A stretch of DNA of 34,396 nt from a virus: IMG/VR virus record IMGVR_UViG_3300025647_000126, positions 1-34,396 of that record; one strand, written 5' to 3'. Shown here one piece after another: positions 24,551 through 30,912 of this stretch; position 1 is the stretch's first letter, and each line of letters opens with the position of its first letter. Made by a program: the position numbers and the translations under genes. Below the pieces are notes generated by a model. It had not been told where the DNA came from, searched no databases, and worked only from the letters and a program-made list of their open reading frames with translations.

Positions 24551-26527
24551 CTATTTAACTTCGCCGTAATTATCGCCCCACCCACCATCGGCATTAATGG
24601 GTAGTCCTTCGCACCAGTCTGGTACTTTACGCATACAACTCAATCCGAAGTTGTAGGCTTCCTCGGCTTCGTCTTCTTCAGCCAAGTACACAACCTCATC
24701 ATGCGTCATCATCACAATCGGGTATTGAGACGCTATTTCAAGCATCTGCTCACCCACTACAATACGGGCAAGGCATTGGATCAGGTTTTCAGCCAGTAGC
24801 CCACCATATATCTTGCCTCTGGTGTGCTTGCCTGTACGGTATGAGAACTCTTCTCCCTCACCGTATGCCGTATCATATTGAATCCGTTTTAAGTCGGGAT
24901 AATGCAAATAGAGACCGTTTGGCATCAGTATCTTCTGCCCTCTAACCTGTGCAATTACCTCGCCTGATGTTTGAGATGTGATGTTGTATGTCTCGTTGTC
25001 ATACATTTTCTGGATAACTCGAAACATTCTGTTCCAGTTTTCCACAACATGCTCTGAAGCATCACGATATTTTTTGTGAGCTAGATGGATGTCTTTTTCA
25101 GATAGGTCGCTTTCGAGTACAGGAGGTCCCATAGCGCCTGATCTGAGCATGTAAGTAAACTTTGCAGCTCCGCACTGGTAGCCGAGACCGAGCCTTGCAA
25201 CCTTTCCAACGAATCGCTGAGACTTGGTAACTTCGTCAACCGGGACATCGTAAATTTTACTTGCCATGAGTTTGTAGTTGTCGAGGTTAGCTCGATACGC
25301 TTCGAGTACATCACTTTGTCCTGAGACCCAAGCATTCATTCGATCCTCAATCTGAGATGAGTCGATTACGACTATCTTATAGCCTTCTGGTGGTATCAGT
25401 GATTCCCTGATCCGCGAGTCTGTACGCGAGGAGGGGAAGTTCTGAGGGTTAATCTTGTCTCCACCCGTCCATCGCATTGTATGTGCCTTACAATAGTTGA
25501 GCATGACGGGCAGAGTAGGCTTACTGTGAAGAATAAGTCTTTCAGCTCTTGACTCTCCGATTGTGGACTTGACAGAAAGCCTTGCTTCCACAAGCTCCCG
25601 CACTCTTGCGTCAGGATGGACTTGCAAGTTTTGGAACGCAATATCGTTTTTTGCGAAGGCATAAGTCATCGTATCCGGATTAGATGGACTTGGCTTTAAT
25701 GGGGCTTCCGCTCCAAAGTATTCAAGCATCTTAGCGAACTGAGGATTCGAACTCAAGGCTGATTCAAAGGCAACACGATTTTCCTGATGTAAAAGGTGCA
25801 TGATCTTATCCATCAGCGCGTCTTTCTTGTCACGTTCACGCATCCACTCTTCGTAAACCAGATTATGATTTACGTTAAGCAAAGGACGAGCAAACGCTTG
25901 GATGGTAATGTTAATAAGATCAAGCTCATCTTGTGGATAACTTGGTAGCATCTTGTTAAAGATCTTCCACATGATGTTTACATCATTCATGCAGTAGTAG
26001 ATCATGGCTGCTTGTAACTTATCGTCCATATCATCCCACTGCTTGCCCTTTGCTTGAGCGAGAATACCGGGGGTTTTTGCACCGAGAAGATAATGTTTGG
26101 CTACTTCGTCTAGTGATGCACTGATGTCGTGACTATGTAAGCCACGAGCCATGCTCATAGAATCGTAGTAATAAGCAGGAGTGATCCCAAAGTGCTGACT
26201 AAGAATAAAGCCGTCGAAAGCAGCGTTGTGAGCCAGAACCGCAGTTCGATCCCAATCGAAGTGACTGAGAAACTCTGCCAAGTCATCTGGCCTGTACCAA
26301 GTAGTTTGGCCACCGTCCACGGAGACAGCCGCGCCGTGAATTTCGGATTTTTGTAAATCGCGCACATACTGCGTGGTCGAGAGTTTTGTGAGAGAGAAGT
26401 GTTGGCCATAATATGTCTCAAAATCTATCCCTAAAATCGTAGTCGGTCGAGCCGTAGAATTCACCATCCTCGGTGAAAATGGTCGGTCGTCCTCTGGTTC
26501 CGGTTTGACTATGCTTCCCCACCCCAT
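24551..26527 (-). CDS. Family A DNA polymerase with 3'-5' exonuclease
   Basis: This is a 658-residue protein, close to T7-type polymerases in length. The proofreading domain shows ExoI DFE (35-37), ExoII HNAAFDGF with Asp105, and ExoIII YCMND (Tyr178, Asp182). The polymerase domain shows motif A IDSSQIEDR (Asp389), motif B-like KVARLGLGYQ and motif C THDEV (His609, Asp610). All catalytic residues are present. AAGGAG precedes the ATG. No 5'-3' exonuclease domain is fused. It should replicate the phage genome, with the SNF2 helicase, Cys4 protein and PD-(D/E)XK nuclease of the same operon as likely partners. The 5' 107 bases overlap a small upstream ORF. Confidence 0.95.
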   Translation of the reverse strand: MGWGSIVKPEPEDDRPFSPRMVNSTARPTTILGIDFETYYGQHFSLTKLSTTQYVRDLQKSEIHGAAVSVDGGQTTWYRPDDLAEFLSHFDWDRTAVLAHNAAFDGFILSQHFGITPAYYYDSMSMARGLHSHDISASLDEVAKHYLLGAKTPGILAQAKGKQWDDMDDKLQAAMIYYCMNDVNIMWKIFNKMLPSYPQDELDLINITIQAFARPLLNVNHNLVYEEWMRERDKKDALMDKIMHLLHQENRVAFESALSSNPQFAKMLEYFGAEAPLKPSPSNPDTMTYAFAKNDIAFQNLQVHPDARVRELVEARLSVKSTIGESRAERLILHSKPTLPVMLNYCKAHTMRWTGGDKINPQNFPSSRTDSRIRESLIPPEGYKIVVIDSSQIEDRMNAWVSGQSDVLEAYRANLDNYKLMASKIYDVPVDEVTKSQRFVGKVARLGLGYQCGAAKFTYMLRSGAMGPPVLESDLSEKDIHLAHKKYRDASEHVVENWNRMFRVIQKMYDNETYNITSQTSGEVIAQVRGQKILMPNGLYLHYPDLKRIQYDTAYGEGEEFSYRTGKHTRGKIYGGLLAENLIQCLARIVVGEQMLEIASQYPIVMMTHDEVVYLAEEDEAEEAYNFGLSCMRKVPDWCEGLPINADGGWGDNYGEVK

Positions 26528-26633
26528 TTTTTCTCCTTTTATGATAGTCCACCTCGCGGCGCAGGTTTCCTGCTAGTGTTATTAAACGCGAAGTAAGTGT
26601 TAAAAGTGCAATAGCTAAATAAATATGCTTCAT
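26418..26633 (-). CDS. Small protein with N-terminal hydrophobic segment, overlapping polymerase start
   Basis: This 71-residue ORF starts with an ATG overlapping the previous stop (ATGA), which supports translation. Residues 3-22 (YLAIALLTLTSRLITLAGNL) are hydrophobic enough for a signal anchor. The remainder is basic, then acidic, and is encoded in a second frame over the first 110 bases of the polymerase gene. The family is not recognised. Because the overlap constrains both proteins, the C-terminal half may be less meaningful than the start. Confidence 0.5.
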   Translation of the reverse strand: MKHIYLAIALLTLTSRLITLAGNLRREVDYHKRRKNGVGKHSQTGTRGRPTIFTEDGEFYGSTDYDFRDRF

Positions 26634-26797
26634 ATCACATTCACCTGTACCCCATTTATTTCAATAATTCCGGGAACGTTTTCTTCTTCACACATTTCAA
26701 CGTACAGGTCGAAAGGGATGTCTATTACATAGATTTCCGCCTCGTTCTGCAACTGTATTGTGTCAAAGTATTCAACAATTTCAGAAACCACAGTCAT
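26630..26797 (-). CDS. Small acidic protein (55 residues)
   Basis: This short gene opens with an ATG overlapping the SNF2 stop (ATGA) and ends with a TGA overlapping the next ATG (ATGA). The product starts MTVVSEIVEYFDTIQLQNEA, continues through YVIDIPFDLYVEMCEEENV and ends with a strand-turn-strand (IIEINGVQVNVI). It is acidic and looks foldable. Coupling at both ends makes it a convincing gene. No function is recognised. Confidence 0.65.
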   Translation of the reverse strand: MTVVSEIVEYFDTIQLQNEAEIYVIDIPFDLYVEMCEEENVPGIIEINGVQVNVI

Positions 26798-28275
26798 GTC
26801 AGTAACTCCAGAAGGTTGAGCATTTTATCCAAGCGTTCAGCAAGGATAACATTAACTCTCTCTTCCAGAGTACCAACGGCTTCGATCATAAGTGTTTCAG
26901 TACGTTCTGTTTGACCGGCACGGTAGATACGGTGGTTAGCCTGTTTGAAGAGGCTTGGTTGGTAGATCGGACTCGCCCAGATCGTTGTCTTGCCTTTGGT
27001 AAGTGTGAGTCCGTGACCCGCCGATTTAGGATGCAAGAGTAAAGTCTGGAAACGACCCTCTTGGTATCCCTCCACAATATCTTTTCGTCTTCCGTCAGGA
27101 ACAGTTCCATCAATGACTTCATAGCTTATCCTCTCTTTATCGAATAGCTCCATCAAAAGTTCTTTCTGGTGTCTCCACTGAAAGAACACTACAGAGTGAT
27201 CTCGCTCTTTAACTAATTCAGTTATCAAGTGATAACGATCACTGTCTATTAATACACGCTCACCATCTTCTGTATAAACTGCACCAGAAGCGATTTGAAG
27301 TAACTTTTGAGCCATAACCGCAGCATTCACAGCGGTTACATCACCTTCAGTTGCTTCAATAAGAGCGTCATCACGCATAGTCTCATAGTCAACCATGTGT
27401 GAAGGGTTAAGGTGAAAAGGAATCCGTCGCGTTACGTTTGGTGGAATATCAAGACACTCCTCAAACTTGTTACGGATAGTAAAGGATGACATCAGGTGTG
27501 CGATCTCACGGTCTATACCGGGCTTATCAACCCAAATCCGCATTTCCGGTCGCGGCCCCACTTGCTCAGGGATACTTACAGCCGAGCGAAATTGGAAGAA
27601 ACTCTTGCCAAGTAATGCTCCCTGATCGAGAAGGTACACCTGATGCCATAACTCGCACACAGACTTGTTAAACGGTGTAGCAGTCATAACAGTTCTGTAT
27701 TTAAACATTGGCATTACCTTGGCCATTGCCTTGGAACGCTGCGATGTATGGTTCTTGAACGCTTCAGCCTCATCGACAATCACTGTATCGAAGTCAGCGA
27801 GAAGCGTTTTAAGTGATTTACATTTAGATAACCATTTAACACCGTCGTGATTAATAACCACGATTTGTGCTTCCGGTACAAAGCCTTTTTCCTTCTGTTT
27901 AGCACCACACACAGACACAGTGTATTCTTCAGGATAAAATTTCATTACATCGTTTGCCCAAGCCGCAAATTGAATGGACTTTGGACAAAAAACAAGAAGT
28001 TTACCCCCACCTTCTTGGCGTCTTTTGTGCCAAACACGAAGGTGGGCAAAAGTTTTACCAGTACCCGCATCTGACATATCAAAGATAATGTCAGTTGTTT
28101 TGGATACTTGTTCAGCTTTACGTTGATGATTATAAGGACGGATAGCTTTGAAGTTATCAGGTTTTACACCTGTATAGACTTCAACCAGTTGTTTTTTGTG
28201 ACTACGTTTGCCTTCAGTAATATTATGTCGTACGTACTTCTTCGGCTCCGTCTTTTGAAGATTGTTCCAACCCAT
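26794..28275 (-). CDS. SNF2-family DNA helicase/translocase
   Basis: This 493-residue protein carries the superfamily 2 SNF2 motifs in order: Walker A DAGTGKT (69-75, Lys74), LVFCPKS (Ia), VIVDEAEAFKN (Walker B, Asp168-Glu169), MTATPFN (motif III), SVVFFQW (motif IV), SAGHGLTL (motif V) and QANHRIYRAGQT (motif VI, arginine finger). AGGAG precedes the start, which lies inside the end of the DUF3310 gene (53-base overlap). Compact SNF2 proteins are usual in phage replication modules, where they probably remodel DNA-protein complexes or branched DNA. It is followed by coupled small genes and the DNA polymerase. Confidence 0.92.
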   Translation of the reverse strand: MGWNNLQKTEPKKYVRHNITEGKRSHKKQLVEVYTGVKPDNFKAIRPYNHQRKAEQVSKTTDIIFDMSDAGTGKTFAHLRVWHKRRQEGGGKLLVFCPKSIQFAAWANDVMKFYPEEYTVSVCGAKQKEKGFVPEAQIVVINHDGVKWLSKCKSLKTLLADFDTVIVDEAEAFKNHTSQRSKAMAKVMPMFKYRTVMTATPFNKSVCELWHQVYLLDQGALLGKSFFQFRSAVSIPEQVGPRPEMRIWVDKPGIDREIAHLMSSFTIRNKFEECLDIPPNVTRRIPFHLNPSHMVDYETMRDDALIEATEGDVTAVNAAVMAQKLLQIASGAVYTEDGERVLIDSDRYHLITELVKERDHSVVFFQWRHQKELLMELFDKERISYEVIDGTVPDGRRKDIVEGYQEGRFQTLLLHPKSAGHGLTLTKGKTTIWASPIYQPSLFKQANHRIYRAGQTERTETLMIEAVGTLEERVNVILAERLDKMLNLLELLT

Positions 28276-28684
28276 TTATCATCTCCTGTAGCACTGTGTC
28301 TGCTTGTTGTAATCGTTCTTGAAAAACTACTTTATCATTTTGAATTGCAGCATGTCCGATCATACGTAGTATGCGACGTTTATTGCTATCTGGTTCATGG
28401 AAACACACACGGTCTACATCTCTGCTGATTGCAACAGTCAAAGAAGGGGATGGGGCTTGGCAGTTAAATAACCAGTCAGGCATACCGTAAGCACGTTGCA
28501 GATACCATCCTGCTTTACGTAAGTCTTCTACATCATCCCATTTATGACCTGCTCTGAAAACATATTTCCATGCGTTTCCCAAACAAAAAGGAAGTAATTC
28601 AGAGATTTCAATTGCTTCAATTTTACTTGGATGAGAAGTGTAATGAGGGGGATGGTTTACCAGATCAGTGTTCTGTTCTGTCAT
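28223..28684 (-). CDS. DUF3310-family protein
   Basis: This 153-residue protein has the DUF3310 layout: NHPPHYTSHPSKIEAIEI (10-27), CLGNAWKYVFRAGHKWD (34-50) and EDLRKAGWYLQRA (53-65). The family is common in phage nucleotide or replication modules and sometimes fused to other domains; its activity is unsettled. The C-terminal ~80 residues are helical and not clearly part of the domain. GGAG lies before the ATG. Its 3' end overlaps the SNF2 gene by 53 bases. Confidence 0.8.
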   Translation of the reverse strand: MTEQNTDLVNHPPHYTSHPSKIEAIEISELLPFCLGNAWKYVFRAGHKWDDVEDLRKAGWYLQRAYGMPDWLFNCQAPSPSLTVAISRDVDRVCFHEPDSNKRRILRMIGHAAIQNDKVVFQERLQQADTVLQEMINGLEQSSKDGAEEVRTT

Positions 28685-28931
28685 GTTTTACTCCACGTAA
28701 TTCATGAGCAATACTTTGAATAAGTATTTCGCGTTGTATGTCCAGTTCCTTTTTTGATTCAGGAGCGTTAGTAAAAAGATCTCTTGTAAGGTCAATAGAA
28801 GTGCGTAGCAAAGACATTATAAAAATACCCGGCTCATTTGAAACTTCTGCACATTCGCGCGCCATTATTCTCATGTGCTTTTCGATAATTGCGTGAACCG
28901 CATAAACCTCTTTTATTTCTTCTTCGTCCAT
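28665..28931 (-). CDS. Hypothetical helical protein
   Basis: This 88-residue protein has AGGAG before its ATG and overlaps the DUF3310 gene by 20 bases. It begins acidic (MDEEEIKEVYAVHAIIEKH) and is predicted helical throughout. No membrane segment or motif is clear. The family is not recognised; it is co-transcribed with the replication genes. Confidence 0.6.
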   Translation of the reverse strand: MDEEEIKEVYAVHAIIEKHMRIMARECAEVSNEPGIFIMSLLRTSIDLTRDLFTNAPESKKELDIQREILIQSIAHELRGVKHDRTEH

Positions 28932-28939
28932 AAGATCTC

Positions 28940-29254
28940 CTAAAGTCGCATTGAAATAAATTTATTATGTAATTCAGCGTTAAACCCATCATGTACTGTA
29001 TAGTCTGTATGCTTTCCTGACTTTTTACTGCGCCCTTCTGTCTTTATCTGAGAGCAAGTACCACACTTGATCGCACCAGTATTAGAACGCTTACGTAAAG
29101 CATCTTGAGACATTTGCTTTACCTTTCCACAATTACAGCATTCGCATAAGTATTGTGGTATTAAACCTTTTAGTGTCATCGATGGCTCAGCGAAACTAAG
29201 GATTCGCATATTACCTACAACTTGATTTTTCAAGTAAGCCCTATTCATTGCCAT
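28940..29254 (-). CDS. Zinc-ribbon protein, HNH/AP2-associated type
   Basis: This 104-residue protein has a Cys cluster CECCNCGKVK (Cys37, 39, 40, 42) and CGTC (Cys64, 67), preceded by VVGNMRILSFAEP. The layout 'VG.M.IL.F......YLC.C.CG......L......CG.C' is that of the small zinc ribbon often found ahead of HNH or AP2 domains in phage proteins, but no HNH residues follow. It may be a stand-alone nucleic-acid-binding remnant or relative. Its start lies inside the TraR-like gene end (14-base overlap). Confidence 0.6.
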   Translation of the reverse strand: MAMNRAYLKNQVVGNMRILSFAEPSMTLKGLIPQYLCECCNCGKVKQMSQDALRKRSNTGAIKCGTCSQIKTEGRSKKSGKHTDYTVHDGFNAELHNKFISMRL

Positions 29255-29459
29255 ATTTAATTCCCGTCCATTCGCAAAGTTCCTGACAGTCTACGCAGGT
29301 TTGTACTCCCGGTATGGCTAATTGGCGTTCTGATGGGATCTGTTCCCCACACATTGTACAGTCATCAGCGGTTTCTTCTTGATATACATACCCTCTCGCA
29401 GCGGCTTTAAGTTTCTCTAACATAGCTTCTTGTTCCGAAACGCGGTCTGCATCGTCCAT
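29241..29459 (-). CDS. TraR/DksA-type zinc-finger regulator of RNA polymerase
   Basis: This 72-residue protein is almost the length of F-plasmid TraR. It carries the family's C4 zinc finger: CTMCGEQIPSERQLAIPG then CVDC (Cys34, 37, 55, 58). The N-terminal acidic tip MDDADRVSEQEA resembles the Asp-bearing element of DksA/TraR that enters the RNA polymerase secondary channel. It probably binds host RNA polymerase and shifts transcription, mimicking DksA with or without ppGpp. GGAGG lies upstream, and an intrinsic terminator precedes the gene, so it may have its own transcription control. Confidence 0.85.
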   Translation of the reverse strand: MDDADRVSEQEAMLEKLKAAARGYVYQEETADDCTMCGEQIPSERQLAIPGVQTCVDCQELCEWTGIKYGNE

Positions 29460-29478
29460 TTAATATCCTCCAAGAAAA

Positions 29479-29497
29479 ACCCGGCACGAGGCCGGGT
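29479..29497 (-). terminator. Intrinsic terminator between 48-residue ORF and TraR-like gene
   Basis: ACCCGGC (29479-29485) pairs with GCCGGGT (29491-29497) around a five-base loop. Read leftward, the stem is followed by TTTTTC. This would partly end transcripts from the upstream (conjugation cassette) side and separate them from the replication genes. The stem is short but GC-rich. Confidence 0.75.
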
Positions 29498-29500
29498 AGA

Positions 29501-29647
29501 TTATTTTCCAAACACTATTTCATTAATCTTAGATTCCCACTGTTCGCGGGTCATGGAACCAGTACGTTTGGCTTTACTGTTTTCCCATTTATATTCTTTG
29601 GCACGGGCAACAGCTTCTTGGCGCTTTTGCTCTTTGGTTTTTGCCAT
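29501..29647 (-). CDS. Small basic protein (48 residues)
   Basis: This short gene begins at 29647 (GGAGAG seven bases upstream; an in-frame ATG sits one codon earlier) and ends right at the terminator stem. The product starts MAKTKEQKRQEAVARAKEYK and ends in REQWESKINEIVFGK. It is Lys/Arg/Glu-rich and helical. A good ribosome site and snug placement favour a real gene. No function recognised; a small nucleic-acid- or protein-binding peptide is possible. Confidence 0.6.
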   Translation of the reverse strand: MAKTKEQKRQEAVARAKEYKWENSKAKRTGSMTREQWESKINEIVFGK

Positions 29648-29717
29648 CATTGTTCTCTCCACAGTTATGTTTCATAGAAACGATCTATTTTCCGTAATTT
29701 AACGGATAATGTAAAGT

Positions 29718-29851
29718 GAAGCTGCCCTACACGGATAGAGAGTAGGGCTTCTCCGCTGGTAGTGAGTGACTCGACCCGAGTATGACTATTCAGCTTTCCA
29801 GAGCTTCTGGATGTCGGACCTCATCTGGAACCCATCTTTCGGCCCGACACC
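29718..29851 (-). other. Hairpin-rich untranslated stretch after the Ubl gene (possible structured RNA)
   Basis: This lies in the largest gap of the window (29651-29859). On the minus strand four stems occur in a row: 29841-29851 with 29810-29820 (11 bp, two G-U, 20-base loop); 29806-29810 with 29798-29802 (5 bp, CCAGA/TCTGG); 29777-29781 with 29769-29773 (ACTCG/CGAGT); and 29742-29748 with 29724-29730 (GCCCTAC/GTAGGGC). None is followed by a clean T-run, so they are not simple terminators. No tRNA could be fitted. A short ORF (MRSDIQKLWKAE) and a possible frameshift extension of the Ubl gene run through the first two stems. A weak promoter-like pair (TTTACA, then GAAAAT 17 bases on) lies just leftward. 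Confidence 0.4.
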
Positions 29852-29859
29852 TATTGCGC

Positions 29860-30072
29860 TTACGCGCCCTTTGCCGCCTTAGCGATCAGGATACGCGCAC
29901 CGTCTGACAGAACGGCGTCAGTATCGGCGTCAGAGCCGTTGAGCTTCAGGGTTTCTCCTGAAGTCAAGGTAACGCCTGCTGCGCTCAGAGCGTCAGAGAC
30001 GGTAGCACCGTCTTCAACACCTACTTCAACGACAGCACCGGGTACGCGAATAACTTTAGCAATAATAGCCAT
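29860..30072 (-). CDS. Ubiquitin-like/ThiS-MoaD-like beta-grasp modifier
   Basis: This 70-residue protein fits the beta-grasp fold: two strands (AKVIRVPG, VVEVGVE), a helix (TVSDALSAAG), then ETLKLNGS and a last strand DGARILIA followed by KAAKGA. The 'l.dGARI.I' end is typical of ThiS/MoaD/Ubl proteins. The C-terminus is Lys-Gly-Ala, so removal of one Ala would expose Gly; the JAB protein of the same operon could do this. Genes for E1-, E2- and JAB-like proteins lie upstream on the same strand, supporting a conjugated modifier. Hand counts over 29881-30060 give about 57% G+C versus about 41% in sampled lines of the adjoining 143-residue gene. The ribosome site AAGGAG is within a hairpin, and a slippery AAAGGGC precedes the stop. 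Confidence 0.8.
   Translation of the reverse strand: MAIIAKVIRVPGAVVEVGVEDGATVSDALSAAGVTLTSGETLKLNGSDADTDAVLSDGARILIAKAAKGA
29866..29872 (-). promoter_or_regulatory. Possible -1 ribosomal frameshift site (A-AAG-GGC)
   Basis: On the minus strand the heptamer AAAGGGC is read A-AAG-GGC in the Ubl frame, matching the X-XXY-YYZ slippery form, two codons before the stop. A -1 slip would read AAA-GGG and continue for 26 more residues (starting RVSAIGVGPKDGFQMRS) to a TAG at 29786-29788, giving 95 residues. An 11-bp stem starts about 14 bases downstream, farther than usual for a stimulator. The Lys-Gly before the divergence is shared by both products. This is a hypothesis from sequence only. Confidence 0.35.
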
Positions 30073-30075
30073 GTG

Positions 30076-30093
30076 AATATCTCCTTAGATATT
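30076..30093 (-). promoter_or_regulatory. Hairpin sequestering the Ubl ribosome-binding site
   Basis: On the minus strand AATATCT and AGATATT form a perfect 7-bp stem around a four-base AAGG loop, and the Shine-Dalgarno AAGGAG spans the loop and the 3' arm. The ATG follows three bases after the stem. Such an AU-rich hairpin could limit translation at low temperature or be bound by a protein. The structure is seen; regulation is inferred. Confidence 0.5.
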
Positions 30094-30523
30094 AAAGTGA
30101 AGAAATAAGGAACTTAAATTCGTTCCATAATTGTGGTGATGGTGACGCGTCACACGAATTAACCATCAGTTTTATCTCGTCAAGAAGAGGATTCTTCCTG
30201 ATCGTAGATTCATGTACGACACCAGTAAACTTCGTACGAAGCATATCGATGTCTTCATCGGGCAAAGATGCAATTTGATCATCAGTTGCATCAGCAATAA
30301 CGTGAGCAGCTTTCTCAATCGCATCTGACTCTTGCGAGTCATTAGAACGAGTACGAGTAAGGTCACGGCTATACTCAAAACCGTGATCTATTGCTAACTC
30401 GATAAAGCGGTTAACCTCATCGTCACTGCAATTGTTGTAAATATCGTCAATGTCTTCATCCCATTCGGGATCGACAGTGACATAAACTTCTGTTTCGTAA
30501 TCACTATAACTAACTCTTGGCAT
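30092..30523 (-). CDS. Hypothetical acidic protein of the conjugation cassette
   Basis: This 143-residue protein has a near-perfect ribosome site (AGGAGG). It starts with strands (PRVSYSDYETEVYVTVDP) and continues with acidic helices (DEDIDDIYNNCSDDEVNRFI; DQIASLPDEDIDMLRTKF). No known domain is recognised and it has no membrane segment. It lies just upstream of the Ubl gene (20-base gap), so it is probably expressed with the E1/E2/JAB/Ubl set. It might be an accessory factor or an early substrate; nothing in the sequence decides. Confidence 0.65.
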   Translation of the reverse strand: MPRVSYSDYETEVYVTVDPEWDEDIDDIYNNCSDDEVNRFIELAIDHGFEYSRDLTRTRSNDSQESDAIEKAAHVIADATDDQIASLPDEDIDMLRTKFTGVVHESTIRKNPLLDEIKLMVNSCDASPSPQLWNEFKFLISSL

Positions 30524-30531
30524 GTAGCCTC

Positions 30532-30912
30532 CTATAAATAGATCAAAGTTTCTTCCAACAACTCAACCGCCATTGATAGCGATGGATTGTTGTCCACGTT
30601 TGCCACACCAGATGTGAATTCTTCAATCTCCTCAGATAATTTCTCAGGATCACCAAAAGGTCCGACATCTTCTTCAGGATGTGCAGGATGGAAATAGTCA
30701 GCCCAATGAGTAATGACTACTTCACTAGACTTAGTTGTCTGTGCAAAATCGGGATCAAGACAAACAATGTCTTTTGCATCTGTTCCAACATACATCAGAG
30801 TTGTGAACACGTACTCAGGTTCGGTTATATAATAACCAGCTACGTAACACATACCAATTGGCACTGCATCGAATGTTGTGAAATCTTCCCACTCAAGCTG
30901 CTGCTTCTTCAT
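30532..30912 (-). CDS. Hypothetical protein downstream of the E2-like gene
   Basis: I chose the ATG at 30912 (126 residues, MKKQQLEWEDF), which has GGAG about ten bases upstream and overlaps the E2-like gene end by 20 bases; an ATG at 30954 lies deeper in that gene without a ribosome site. The first 75 residues are beta-rich (TFDAVPIGMCYVAGYY, YVFTTLMYVG), with a His/Pro segment (YFHPAHPEEDVG) and an acidic helical C-terminus. The family is not recognised. It belongs to the conjugation operon by position and overlap. Confidence 0.62.
   Translation of the reverse strand: MKKQQLEWEDFTTFDAVPIGMCYVAGYYITEPEYVFTTLMYVGTDAKDIVCLDPDFAQTTKSSEVVITHWADYFHPAHPEEDVGPFGDPEKLSEEIEEFTSGVANVDNNPSLSMAVELLEETLIYL

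Noticed and set aside
29718-29750. Rho-independent terminator at GCCCTAC/GTAGGGC
   Set aside because: The 7-bp stem lacks a T-run on either strand, so it was kept only as part of a possible structured region.
29651-29859. tRNA gene in the gap after the Ubl gene
   Set aside because: Several stems are present, but no cloverleaf with a 7-base anticodon loop and a T-loop of TTCRANY type could be fitted on either strand.
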